Source: Cryptomeria japonica (lineage: Eukaryota > Streptophyta > Pinopsida > Cupressales > Cupressaceae). From it: DNA of 64,000 bases. Made by a program: the position numbers and the translations under genes. The DNA is taken from contig NC_081405.1 of the NCBI RefSeq assembly GCF_030272615.1, positions 18,930,547 to 18,994,546 on the forward strand, in the 5' to 3' direction. Every line of letters starts with the position of its first letter. Positions within the stretch are counted from its first letter, which is position 1. Of this stretch, positions 11,193-23,278 are shown one piece after another. The notes beneath the pieces are model-generated. The model was not told where the DNA came from. It worked only from the letters and a program-made list of their open reading frames with translations, and made no database searches.

Positions 11193-13373
11193 ATGAGTTT
11201 TACAACTATTAGTCTCACCTACACTATCCTTGTTAGACGAAGCATTAGAATTAAGTCTTCCCAAGGTTTAATTCCCAAAGAGATGGAGCCTAATTTGGGT
11301 GACTTCTACAATGAGGATATTGCTAATTCTTCCCATCCTAATAATATCTCTACCTATCCAATTGATGATTCCCATGATGAAGAAGAAGCTTTGACTGGAG
11401 TTTCCATAGATCAACTTTCAAAATTGGAAAATCAATTTGACAATTTCCAACAATCGATGTTCCAAGGATATCCTAATAGTGAAGCCCATTAATTGAAGGC
11501 CTAAAGTGCATGATTCAAAGTGATAAGAATGGAATTGATATATTGTGTGGTATTACTCACATTGTTGATTCTAATGTTATTCCTATAAAGAGTTGTGTTG
11601 AAAAATTAGGTTATTCACAACCTCCTACACAAATCAATCCTTCTATTCCTTTGATCACTTCTATGGCTAGTATTCCTACTTTTACTTCAAACATCATGGC
11701 TACTTCAACTCAAAATTTCATACCTACAACCATTAGTCATGGGGGAAATCCCTCTTCTTCATTCAATCCTCCGTCTTTATCTATGCCTTCAATGAGTATT
11801 CCTATTGTCTCCCAACCAATCAATGTGACACAAGGGGGAAATTCATTCAATAATTTTACTCCTCCTTTTAGTGTCTTGTTTCCTACTCAATCATCACCCA
11901 TGCCTACTTACCATAGTGTCCCACCACCTTATTCTCAATCCATTCCTTCTTTCAATAATATCACATCACCTTCTCAATCAAACATGTCTAACATAAATTC
12001 TTCAACTGAAGCAACCATTAATAACCTTTCTCAAATTGTGTCTTCATTGCAACAACAAATTGCTTCCATGAGTCAATCCAAGTTTAGTGTGCCCACATTT
12101 GATGTTGCAAGCCCACTTTCTCTTGATATTGTTAAAGTTGTCTCGCCTAAACATGTTGAAGTCCCTCAATTGGAACTCTATAATGGAAAAGGTGATCCTT
12201 TAACACATGTCAAAACATTCCAAACCTTGTGTACTAACTTTGCTTACGATCAAAGATTGCTTGCAAAATTGTTTACTAGAACATTAAGAGATAAGGCTTT
12301 GCAATGGTATTGCTCTTTGCCTTCTTATTCTATTACTTCTTTTCAACAATTAGAAAATGCTTTTATTCAACAGTTTCAAAATAACATAGGTCCTAAAATC
12401 ACTTTGACTGATTTAATGCATTGTAAACAAGGTGTTAAAGAAAAAGTTACTGATTTCATTGGTAGATACAAGAATTTGTGTTCTCAAATTTCTTTTCCAA
12501 TGCCCGATAATTATATTCAAAGAATTTTCATTTCTAATTTGCAAAAAGATATTAGGGAAAAAATTCTCTTGTCTGAGTTTACTTCCTTTCTGTAGTTGTG
12601 CGCAACACCCCACAACTATCAACTGGTTGTGAGTAAAATGGAGCAATCTACTCCTATGGCTCTGACTGATAAGGGTGAGAGTGCTCAAAAACCATTTGCA
12701 AAGTTCAAACCAAACAAAGGCTTCATCAAATTCAATGACACCATCAACAACAACAATGTGAATGCTACAATAAGTGTGCCTCCTATTTCTAAATTTTTCA
12801 AAAGAGAGAAAGAATTTACTCCTTTGAATGAATCTTTGTATAACATCATGTCTCAGTTGTTATATAGAAATGTTATCAAACTTCCTCCAATAAAACCAGT
12901 TGATCCTTTTAAAGTAACTTCACCTAACTTTGATAATAATTTTTTTTTATCAATTTCATTGTCAACCTGGTCATGATACTGAAAAATGTTTTTCATTAAA
13001 ATGTAAGATTCAATATTTGATTGATAATAATACTATATTTGTGGCAGGTGTGAATGATAAGGGAAACAAATCAGTAGCTCCTCATAATCAAAATATTAAG
13101 ATTTTCACTGATCCTTTACCCTCTCATGCCTCTAATGTGATTGATATTGAACACACCTCTTTCTCTCCCACTGATTTCACTCGCACAACTCCAAATGTGG
13201 TTAATATGGTAGAGAAACAAGATGCACCTAAGGACTCATGTATCACATTTGACCCTAGTGAGACCATTAGGGCACCTGATAGCCCTTTATACATAGTTGT
13301 GAAGGTCCAAGGCAAACCTTGTAGTGGTGTGCTTATTGATCCCTCTTGTATGGTTAATGTCATCACTGAATAA
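11193..13373 (+). pseudogene. Gypsy1 gag with zinc knuckle and protease start
   Basis: A first part (11193-11492, perhaps starting at ATG 11283) is acidic. After a frame change, 11510-12976 codes for a long serine/proline-rich region, then a retrotransposon gag core (Y-N-G-K-G-D-P-L-T-H-V, W-Y-x-S-L-P, I-x-x-F-x-x-L-x-x-x-F). A second frame change leads into 12930-13373 with a knuckle-like C-Q-P-G-H-D-T-E-K-C and a protease-like V-L-I-D-P-S, where functional proteases have D-S-G or D-T-G. At least two frameshifts and several stops (12593, 13371) show decay. Confidence 0.75.
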
Positions 13374-14700
13374 TATCTTTATACTTTACATTTGCATCAA
13401 CCAAACTATGATGATACTAATGTGGGCATTAAGTTATTTGATGGATTTTTTTGTACTACCATTGGTTCTATCACACTTCCTATTGAGGTTAATACTAAAT
13501 CTATAGATGTCAACTTTTTTATCATTCCTTCATCTGAAGAATTCTGTGTGAAGTTAGGCTAACCTTGGCTATCTTCCATGAAAGCTATTGCCTCTCCAAT
13601 CCATAGTTTTCAAAATTTCCCCACAATGGAGAAATCATAACTATTAACCATAGCTTATTTCGACCAACCAAAAGAAGCCCAGATGTTCCTATTGATTACT
13701 TTTGGCCTCAACAATTTCAATCTCTTCCACCAAGAAGTTATGATCTCTTTCAATCTTATCAAAAATGGAAGAAAGATATGATTATATCCTTAAGCCAACC
13801 TAGAACTCCAACACTTGATATTCCCATCATTCTTGAAGATGAAGTTCTTCCCCTAATAGATAGAACTAATCTTCCTCCTAAGAAATATTCCTAGACTATT
13901 ACTATGGATGAGACTATGCCTTCTCCTAAGAAGAACAATAATATTCCTCCTAAGACTAGACCTATTCCTCCTCCTCATTATGGACCTAGTCTCCTTCCTA
14001 CACAAAACGTTCCTCCTTTATATGGCGAAGTTCCACCTCCTTCCTCTTATAGAGAGAAGAGACACCTCTCCTCTTATTCAACCTAAAAGACCTCAACCTA
14101 AACCTTTAACTATCAAAGATGAGAATATTCCTCCTTCAACAAATATTCTTCCTTCTTCTCAGCCTTCTGCTAAGACTTGACGGAATCATTGTGCGAGAGA
14201 ATGCTGACAAAAAATTCATACTCAAGCTCATGAAGTTGTTTCTCAAACTATTCAATCTCCCAAAACACCAATAGTTTACATGATTTCATTTTCTCCTAAG
14301 CAAGATGTTGAACCTAAATCTCCAAATCATAAGTTGCAAAAAACATGTGATGGTCTTACTTCTATTCATGTTAGAGTTCTTTTTTTTATAAATATTGATG
14401 AAGAAATTGGTGAAAATGTTATTCATGATGGCAATACAACTCCTAATGCTTCTGATAGTGAATATGAATATGTTGATGTTGACAAACATTTATCTGCATA
14501 ATTTTTAAAAGCCTTAATCCTAGCTCGTCAAAACAAACAAAGTGACTTAGCACATGAGCATAGTCCTTGTTTTGATCTTAGGATAGCTCCATCTATTGTG
14601 CTCAATGTCGCTCCTCTGGCATGTTTCCCGCCTTCCCAAAATAGTGATCAGCAAGATCGGGAGGTGGATGTTGCGCTAGATTAGTTGCATCAGTACTGTA
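13374..14700 (+). pseudogene. Gypsy1 protease end and proline-rich tail; no reverse transcriptase
   Basis: The frame of the protease continues after a stop at 13371 for about 65 codons (L-F-D-G-F, G-S-I-T-L-P-I-E-V) and stops again. Beyond that are short proline-rich stretches (P-I-P-P-P-H, P-P-x-Y-G-E-V-P-P-P at about 13960-14040) and an acidic segment at 14280-14501. I looked for the D-F-R-x-V-N, Y-x-D-D and integrase signatures and did not find them. Confidence 0.55.
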
Positions 14701-15428
14701 GATCCTCTACCTCTCTCCTTTCTTTCTCTTATGTGACCATTCTTCTATGTGTATCCCTATTCTTCTATTTGTTCTCCCTAGTGATGTCTACTTGAGGACA
14801 ATGCAAAGCATTGAGATCTCTTTTGGTCTCTTTCATGTTGACTCAAAAGACACTTGTGTTCCCTTTCTTCCAAGGTGGTTTCCTTTCTTTGGGGAATGAC
14901 GACTATTCTATGCATAAACATACATGATATACATGAGTTATCATACAGCATACTGACCCCAAGGAAAGTGAATCGACCTTGTGCTTTGTGTTTTGTGTTC
15001 ATTATCCTTGGGTTTATTCCTCGATTGGGGGCTAAATCCTTGTGATAAAATACTCCCTCTCTTTCTCTCTCTTTGGTGTATCCTACCTTAAAGCAATCAC
15101 TCATGATAAGGTGTGCACGATCACTTTAATGTGGGGGCATACACTCCACTCATATTTTCCTTCTTGATACTTAAAGTTGCTTAGTGAACTTGGCTTTGCT
15201 TTGTAATTTTTGGTATTTTTCTTTTCATGACTCATAGTGAGGGAAAATTTACTACTTGCAGTCATCGTTCTCCCTCTTGATCTTCCCTTTTACTTTGTCA
15301 ATCAAAATAATAAGATCCTTAGTCCACTAGGGGCTTGGTGTATCTTGCCTCCTTGACATGGTGAAAGTATTTCAATCTTGTTTCCTTGTACTTTACCGGT
15401 AGTATTGGCGTATGCTTATACTCTCGCT
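14701..15428 (+). other. Gypsy1 3' untranslated region
   Basis: Pyrimidine-rich sequence including ctactttaccg-type motifs near 15390 that recur before the LTR at 43234, so the two elements share their 3' ends. Confidence 0.5.
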
Positions 15429-15443
15429 AAAGTGGGGACTAAA
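15429..15443 (+). promoter_or_regulatory. Gypsy1 polypurine tract
   Basis: aaagtggggactaaa directly before the 3' LTR start TGTAATG. Confidence 0.75.
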
Positions 15444-16571
15444 TGTAATGTCATAAAATTATGACCCTTGCAATTTTTGATTGCAATTGGGTCTTTGCAT
15501 TAGTGGATGAATCCCTAAGTCTAATTGGATACTTGAGACATGCTCAAAACATTAGTAACTTGCATTTTCTACCACCCTCCATGGCCTTTTTATCACTGCT
15601 TGTCCCGAATTAGGGTAGCGCTCCTGTCCTCCTAGGACAAGGGCATAGTACCCCTATCCCAGCCCTATTTTGGGCCTCCCTTGATCAAACTTTGCATTGG
15701 GATTGTCAATTGTGAGTGGGAAATTTTTTTCCTATGTCAGCCTAAGACGAAAAATTAGCTAAATACCCCTAATTGGCAAGTATATAAGGAGCATTTTCCC
15801 CTCCTATTTGCATAAGCAAAAGTAAGGTGAACAAGCAGAAAGCCTCCATTATCGTCATCAAACATTCAAGCATTCAATCATTCAAGCAACCCTTCAAGCA
15901 TTGAGCATTACAAGTCTCCTTTCAAGGCTGGGTGTTGCATTCAAGTCAAGGATTCAACCATTGAAGAGGAGATCTCTATCAACATTCAAGACATCCAATT
16001 CCACATATCCTTTCAAGCAATTTCATCATTTCAATTGCATCCCCTTCTTGAGGTGGATTTTACTTTAGACATTTCCTTTCGTTTACTTGCAATATTTTTC
16101 ATTCACTTGGTTAATTTCAAAATGTGGTTTGACTAGAAGGAAAACCTCCAATCCCAACAACATTTTCCTCTCTTTTTTATGTGTAGGTTGCAGGTGTGCG
16201 GTTGTAATTGCAGGTTTAGGCTTCATTTTCAGAGACGGAAAAACCCTTTTCGGCACGCGGATTTTTCAGAGGACCAAGTGCAACTTCAACTCAGTCTCGA
16301 CAACTTTTGCTCAGATTTGCAGGGAAGCTTTGTCTCAACATTTTACTCCTAATTCCAGGTGCACAACTTCATCCTGCATCTTTATCTCAAGATATACTTT
16401 CTTCTTTATCATTTCTACACTTAGTCTCAATTTTCTTAATTCAACTGGATTTTAAAAGAGGATTAATTTACTTTCCTAATACACTCCAAATTCTCTACAA
16501 TTCACTTAGCATTTAATCTCCTCCCATTGGGATTGGATCTAGTGAATTCAATCCCCTCTTTTAATTGTAAT
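15444..16571 (+). repeat. Gypsy1 3' LTR, first part
   Basis: Aligns with 3215-4152 and 9795-9950. TATA motif at 15781-15788. Interrupted after gtaat (16567-16571) by the Tat-lineage element; the remainder is at 34829-34932. Confidence 0.85.
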
Positions 16572-18008
16572 TGTAGACGTATAAAAATGACTACATTCCT
16601 AAATGAATATTGTATGTTCATTTCTCTATTTAATTAAATCTAATTTAATTAAATTATCCACATTCCTCTATTTAATTAAGTAAATTACTCAATTTATTTA
16701 ATTAAATTCAATTAACCCCTTTTAGGTCATTTAATTGAATAAATCATTTTATTTAATTAAATCTATTCTTCTAAACCTTTTAATTAAATTTACATTTAAT
16801 TAAATAGGGAATCCCAATTAAATAAATCTAATTTATTTAAAAACCTCCACTTGCAACCAAATTAAAATAAAGCAATTTATTTTAATTAAAACTATTATCC
16901 CTCACCCACTTGCATTTTCCTACATCTCCCACTTGCATCCTAAACCCTCTTCTAGATTCTTCTAATCACTTCTAAATTACCCTTGCCCATCTCCTAAATA
17001 TTGTCACATCCCTAAGCAAGAGGAAGTCACTTCTCAAACCCTTAAAGTCTTTGAAAACCATTAAAGGCTTCAACAACTTAACTTTGAAAGTCTTCCAAAC
17101 CATTAATGGTTAAATCAACCCTCTTGCATGATTAAAGACTTTCTCTAAACTCAACCTCCATGTAACCCAAGGGTCTCATCAAGCATTTATTGCTTTGACC
17201 ATGGTTAGTCCTTAATCCTTTGCACAAGAGTTTATCCTTTGGGTAAAACCTTTATCCATTGGATAACCCTAACCTAACCTTAACCCTTACCTCCTAAGGT
17301 AACCATCATGTATTCTCAAGCATTTAATGCTTCCTACCTCTCTTCTCAACCCAACCTTATGTTGACAATTGTCACCATTTCATTGGTGCAAATTGCAAAC
17401 ATGGATTCCCAACTTTCAAACTTGACCCTTGATTAAATCTTTCAATCCTGGCCATCCATTGCCCTATTTTTGTTATAAATAGAGCTCTCATTCCTCCATT
17501 TTCATAGATCCAAGTCTTTAGCATCATACTTATACTCAAATCCATGCAAGCTTTAATATCTCATTTATGCTCATCTTTTAGCCTCTCTTTTAAATAGGAA
17601 TTAATCTAAATATGCATGTTTAGAGTATTTTCCTTATCATTTAGCTTAATCATAGACTAGTATATCATGCTAGGATAGTCTTGCTACTAATCTTGTCATC
17701 TTATAATCTAGTTTATTGCATTTGTAAGATCATGCATAGCTTAGGATGCATTTCATAATAAAATCAAATCAAAGCATCCCTCGTTCTTGCATTTGTCATC
17801 CCTAAACCACTTTTCTCAATAATTTGAGAGCAAAGACATTGGTTTGAGGGACCTTGTGAGATAAAGAACCATGGAACCAACCTCGGGAAGATGAGTCATC
17901 CTTCGTGACTCCATAGCTTGCACCAAGAAGTCTTGTGGGTGTGTGGACAAGGCTCCTTAGGCTTCATTTTTCACATTTTAAGTTCTATTGACCCGCTTTT
18001 CCCACACA
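16572..18008 (+). repeat. Gypsy2 5' LTR
   Basis: tgtagacgtataaaa to cccacaca. The first 300 bp are packed with tttaattaaat motifs. TATA box tataaata at 17474-17481. Near 17264 it contains ccctaacctaacctta, telomere-like only by chance. Compared with the 3' LTR it has a 15-bp extra stretch near 16640 and small indels near 17340 and 17550. Confidence 0.92.
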
Positions 18009-18014
18009 AATTTC

Positions 18015-18033
18015 TGGCACCCATCGTGGGGCC
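18015..18033 (+). promoter_or_regulatory. Gypsy2 primer-binding site
   Basis: tggcacccatcgtggggcc begins seven bases after the LTR. It resembles the tggcgcccaccgtggggc site common in plant Tat-type elements, with CpG-to-CpA-type changes. Confidence 0.7.
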
Positions 18034-18118
18034 CGACCCCATATATAAAATCAGTTTTTAATTTTAACCACTTTTGCAGGTCCGTTGGAAACAAGAATCA
18101 ACGCGTAAGAAACATTCC

Positions 18119-18352
18119 CTGGCGCATCTGGTTAACAGTCTAGCACATCCCCCTTTCTGTTTAGCGTGTGTAGTCTTTACTATAGTGCATTATCCCACTA
18201 ACATTTTCCTATAGGTCTCGACGCAGAAGAAAAACAGAGCAGCGCATCCGGAAACCATCCTAGCGCATTCTAGAAATAGCATAGCGCATCGTTGTCATCT
18301 TGTAGCGCATGACTGTTATATTGTAGCGCATACAGTTTGTTCTGTAGCGCAT
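18119..18352 (+). repeat. Leader array A: TAGCGCAT core at 21-bp spacing
   Basis: The 8-bp core or a near match starts at 18120, 18141, 18162, 18183, 18240, 18261, 18282, 18303, 18324 and 18345. Each step is 21 bp except the gap 18183-18240 (57 bp, equal to 21+18+18). The 13 bases between cores are not conserved. Variants are mostly TAGTGCAT and TAGCACAT, that is, transitions at the central CpG. Confidence 0.9.
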
Positions 18353-19863
18353 CATGAACAAAGGCAAAAACTAAAATCTGTAACCGAGGGTAAAATTAGA
18401 CTTGTTGAAGTCCACGAGTTATCTAACCCTTTTGCTTGTTATTTTGCAAGGTTCTAATGATTTTATTGCAGATAGGAGCTCAGTTTTAGGACCATTAAGA
18501 TAGTTAGAGTTTTTACTAACTTAGTTAAGTTAGTTTAAAATTTGAACTTCTTTTAATTTTCTTAAAATTGAACTCATATTTCATTTGGGGTACCTAAAAA
18601 GAACCACAAATCAAAAATCTTTTCTTGCTTTTCTAGAAGGAAAATTCTTAATTTGGGCTTTAAAAAGAACAAGACAAATTTTCATTTTGCAAAGGGCTTA
18701 AAAGAAAAGAATTTCACCATCCTTTGGTGCATAAAAGGATCCATCTTCAAATTTGGGCAAAGTAAAGAATCACACCAAGTCACAAAAGTCAGTTACAACT
18801 AAAAGAGGGAAGATCTTCCCCATTTGATCGCTTTTGTTTTGTTGACCAAACATCGAATTTACTTTGTTGACCCTTTCTATTCAATAGATCAGAAAATCAT
18901 TGCCATAAAAGGATTGAAATAAACACCATGTTTTTGTGGAGCAACATCTCCATATATATTTTAGAAAATCACTGAATTGAAAAGATAAAAAGAACAACTT
19001 GATTGCCTTGTCTCGAAAGTAGAAGGTATATGCTCTCCCCTTAACTGGGTGATCAAAAAGTCAGACTACTCTTACGCTTTCAGTCATTTAAAGCATTTAC
19101 ACCCTTTAGCAGGCCTGCCTTCCTGAGGGGTTGAAAAACTCTTAAAGCCATTCGTGGCCGGTGTGAAGGGAATGACCTAAGTGGGAAACAACTTTGACGC
19201 CAAGTGTTCCAACCCACTATAATCAAAAGTGAAAAGTGATGAAAGTCCTTTTCAATGGTTGTGCGCAACAATTAGCCTTCCCCCAGTATCCTTGAGATAC
19301 GTAAAGCCTTTGTTTTAAAGGTTGGGAAGCCTCCTGAGGGAGTTTATCACTGACGGCCGAACAGGAAGCCTAATTACGAACCTTAGAAATAGAAACCTTG
19401 AGCTGAGTCAGTGACCAGACATTTGTAAAATCATAGTGCAAGGGTGGGGAAGAATCCGCCCCCAAGATTACTCACCATATATCTCCCAAGATAACTACTC
19501 AATTGTGAAGCAATTCACTTTGAGTTAATTTCTGGCAAAAGGCAAAAAAATGGATTCCCTCTAAGGGGTGACACGGTTGTTTGAGCTGACGGAGTATTGA
19601 GACTAGTGGGCTATGATATTACTTATGACCATTGAATAAAGAGTCTTTTTGAAGTGTATTATTTGTATCCAAACCTGTTAAAACATTGGGGATTTGAACA
19701 CATCCTCGCAGAACATACACTTGTTGTTAGATTAAGAAAATGGTTGTCTCTTTGGTGTCGTGCTTTCATTTGCTACTTCGGAAAATCATCTGTCAACACT
19801 AAAAATTTCAAAACAAAGATCCAAAAACCACATAAAATAACCAAATCAATACATCAGGGCAGT
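18353..19863 (+). other. Gypsy2 leader, including a G/C-richer block at 19020-19640
   Basis: The first part is AT-rich. From about 19020 to 19640 composition becomes balanced, with many short self-complementary words (for example cctgaggggttg and cctcctgagggag, tggccggtg). No protein-coding signature is seen; one 87-codon open stretch (19654-19917) runs into array B. This is the position of packaging and translation signals in retroelement RNAs; folding is inferred, not shown. Confidence 0.45.
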
Positions 19864-20189
19864 CTAGCGCGTGAGAACAACCTCTTAGTGCATGTGAACT
19901 ATCTTTTAGCGCATTAAAATTGAACTTTAGCACATCAAGTCTTAACAGTAATGCTTTACCAAGAATCCAAAACCCACTGTCATAACTTAGCGTGTTTTAA
20001 GAACAGTCTAGTGCATGGAAGCATCAACTTAGCGCATAGAGTTGATCAATTAGCGCTTAGCAAGCCCATACTAGCGCATGACTTTTTGAGAAAAATAGAA
20101 AACAAACATAAATAGTCTAAACCAGTTAGCGCGTAGCCAGGGGCAGCTAGCACGTGTGGTCAGCGCATCCTATCTCTGCTTTAGTGCGT
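19864..20189 (+). repeat. Leader array B: TAGCGCAT core at 21/18-bp spacing
   Basis: Cores start at 19865, 19886, 19907, 19928, (19949 and 19970 degenerate), 19988, 20009, 20030, 20051, 20072, then 20127, 20148, 20161 and 20182. The steps up to 20072 are 21 bp, with one 18-bp step at 19970-19988; the last group keeps 21-bp pairs but is out of phase. Same orientation as array A. Confidence 0.88.
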
Positions 20190-21082
20190 AATAAAAAAAC
20201 AGAGAAACAAGGGGCAAAACAGTGATAAATTTAGAAAATTTTGAAAACATTTTTGAAAACCTCCTTTCATCAACTTCATTTTCGTCAAAACAGAACATCA
20301 AAAACAAGTATTAAAAACTATTTCTAGAGCAAATTTCTAGTCAAACAAAAGTTGTCCAGAATACAAAACTAGTTGCACGATAAACATATCTATCATATCA
20401 AAATCAGGAAACATCATCACGAGTGACAAATAGGTCCTTTATTATCTCACGGATTTTATCCAAAACACACTTGTTCAAAGCCTCAAGTTGTCAAATCAAG
20501 TTTCCATATCGGGAAACTTTATCCATATCATTTGGCACACTTTGTCATGAGGGGGCATCTAAACCTTCACTTTGATAAAGTAAAACTTGAGTCTTCAAAA
20601 CAAGATAATCTGAATCCAAAACAACTCAAAAGGAAACCATTAATCACTTATGCATGACTAATCCTCATATTCTGAGAAGAAAGAATATTTATCGTAACAC
20701 CATGTTGAAGAAACAACAACCAAGTTTTTCCAAATTTGTCAAAAGAAATAATTTTTTATACATCAATCGTCAACTTTTCAAATCTCATCGAACATTTCTT
20801 CATCACGTCAAACTTTATATCTAGAACAAATCTAACAAATTTGATAAGGAACCTTTAAAGACTAGAGCATATTCTCAAAAATTCTGCATTTAGTCAAATC
20901 ATAAACCGGGGAGGAAAGATCAATCCTGCATTCTTTCCCGACGAGTGCATCACTAACAACATACCCTGATTTGAACCGCCAACCCCTGAGCAACACATTG
21001 AAGAGGATTTTGTCCCCTTTGTCACTGAAATCTTCTACTAGATTCTCATTGTTACTTGCTCTCAACAAACAAACAAAGCGAA
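20190..21082 (+). other. Gypsy2 leader between array B and gag
   Basis: About 0.9 kb of AT-rich sequence with no recognised feature. A minus-strand open stretch at 20862-21197 overlaps the start of gag and looks like chance. Confidence 0.45.
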
Positions 21083-23278
21083 ATGCAATCAGAATCCAGC
21101 ATGAATCGGAGATTATCAAATCCTTTCGAGCATCCGAGTTTAGAGGATGCCGAAATTTCTGAGGACCTTCTTCAAGAATGTTAAGAGAGTGCTTCATTTC
21201 AAAAACTTGTGGAAAGACTCTTGGAAAATGACAAGGAAAAATACCTACTCATGCTTACAAGAAAAGGGGTTAAACTTCCTGAAGACTTTGTCACGGACAT
21301 GTTTAGAACAAGATCTCAACATTACAAATATCAAGAACAACAAAGAGAAGGGGAAGCACACGACCCTGAGCAAGATATTCCTGAACAAAACATATCGGAA
21401 CAAAATACACCAGGGCAAAACATCCCTGAGCAATGCATCCTCGAGCAAAACATACTGTTCCATACACCATTTCAACCCAGGAATAATGCAAGGGAAGAAG
21501 TCTTCCCTCGGCAAAACCATGTGCCTTTGGTTGCCCTTACTCAACAAATGCAAATGTTATAAAAACAAATGCAAGACATGCAACAAGGGACAACAATACG
21601 GTATTCACTAAATGAAATTTGTCCTTATCCTTTTGATAGAAGATTGCACATGGTCCCTTTTCCTCCAAACTCAGATGTTCCAAAATTTGACAAATACGAT
21701 GGGAAAAGCGATCCTCGTGATCGTGTTCGAGAATTCTGCACCATGAGCCTTGAATTTTCTCATGATGACACCTATCTGATGAGGTTATTCCCAAGAATTT
21801 TGGGAGGACAAACAATGGAATGGTTATCCAAAATCACACCTCCTATTAGATCATTTGATGAACTAGTCAACAAATTCATAACTCAATATTCCTATAACAT
21901 TCAACATGCTATCACCATGCTAGATGTCTGTAACACTAAACAGAAAAACAATGAAACATTCATGGTATTCCTTCAACATTGGTGACGTATGGTTTCACGA
22001 TATCCTCGAGATATTCCTGAAAAGGAGAAAATGGAAATTTTCATTGACAACTTGAATGGTGAGATGAGTTACAGGCTCAAACTCCAATGCATACCGTCTT
22101 TCACTAAACTAATTGAAAACGACATTCAAGTAGAAGAAGCATGTGTCAAGAAAGGAACGCTCAAATTATTCAAAGAAGGAACAGGTTCATCAAACTACAA
22201 TAACCAAAATAACAACAACTTAGACAAATCTAGATTCTGGACTCGAAACAAGAACAATGGAAATGAAGGAGGCAATGAATCACATGATCCAAAATCTAAA
22301 CAGCCAGTGCTCGCATTATCAGGGAATCCCCAAGCTACCAAAAATCCCAAAGGTTCTAACCCAGACACTAACACATACGCACCGAATACCAATCAAGGTC
22401 AGCCCAACACAAACAACACCAACAATGCTCAAAACAATCACACAAATCGAAGACCTAATAACAATTCACGAGGTGGCACCAACAATTTCCAAAAACGTGT
22501 CTACACACCATTGGGGCAATCACTAGATTCGGCATTCAGAGAACTCCTGGCCAACAAAGTTATCTCATTACCAGCAATCAGCAACTACGAACCCCAAATC
22601 AAACCACCCTGGTGGAATGACTCACACTTTTGTGATTTTCATCGTAACAAAGGTCATCAAACAAATGATTGCATGAGACTAAAAAACATTGTTCAAGACA
22701 TGATTGATAGAGGTGATCTAACAGTTGATGGTCTCAAGACAAATAGTGACCATGGAGCTTTTAAAAATCCTCTTCCAAACTACAACAAGGATGGAGCTTC
22801 CACCTCAAACGATACATGTGGAGCTCGTATCAATCACATCTACAATAACACCATCAATCATATATCAGCTAAAGACAATCAAGTCAATGTCATCACAATC
22901 CGAGATCAACGTGATCATGAATCTATCAATGTAACAACAAGAGCTCAAAAATATGTCTTGAAGGGACATACGTCAACAACAAACACTATACCCAAAATTC
23001 AATATGATCTAGTCAGCCAACTGCGCAAAACTCTTGCTCAAATATCTATACTGGAGTTACTAAAACTTTCGCCGAAACACAAAGACATATTGGAGCAAGC
23101 GTTATTAGAAAGAAATGTACCTCAAGATCTAGATGCTAACAAATTCCAAGCCATGGTCGCTCATATGACAGGGCCTCATAATCTCACTTTTTCGGAGCAT
23201 GATAATATCTCACTAAGTCATCCACATAACACTCCTCTCCATATTGAAGTCATCGTCTATAAACATCGAGTAAAATGA
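21083..23278 (+). pseudogene. Gypsy2 gag
   Basis: Starts at ATG 21083 and stays in one frame. The N-terminal part has E-Q-N-I-P-E-Q repeats (21360-21450). The gag core lies at about 21660-22130 (K-F-D-K-Y-D-G-K-S-D-P, W-L-S-K-I, F-x-x-L-x-x-x-F-I-x-Q-Y), followed by an asparagine-rich linker and a Tat-type zinc knuckle near 22630, C-D-F-H-R-N-K-G-H-Q-T-N-D-C (C-X2-H-X4-H-X4-C). In-frame stops are at 21182 (TAA), 21560 (TAA), 21983 (TGA) and 23276 (TGA). Gag would package the element RNA in cytoplasmic particles. Confidence 0.9.

Noticed and set aside
17264-17287. Telomere-like ccctaacctaacctta in the Gypsy2 LTR
   Set aside because: Only a few degenerate units, present identically in both LTRs; part of the LTR and not an interstitial telomere.
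20862-21197. 111-codon minus-strand frame before Gypsy2 gag
   Set aside because: Overlaps the start of gag, has no recognisable motif, and the plus strand fits gag better.
22257-22526. Alternative plus-strand frame within Gypsy2 gag
   Set aside because: Overlaps the conserved gag frame and has no motif of its own.
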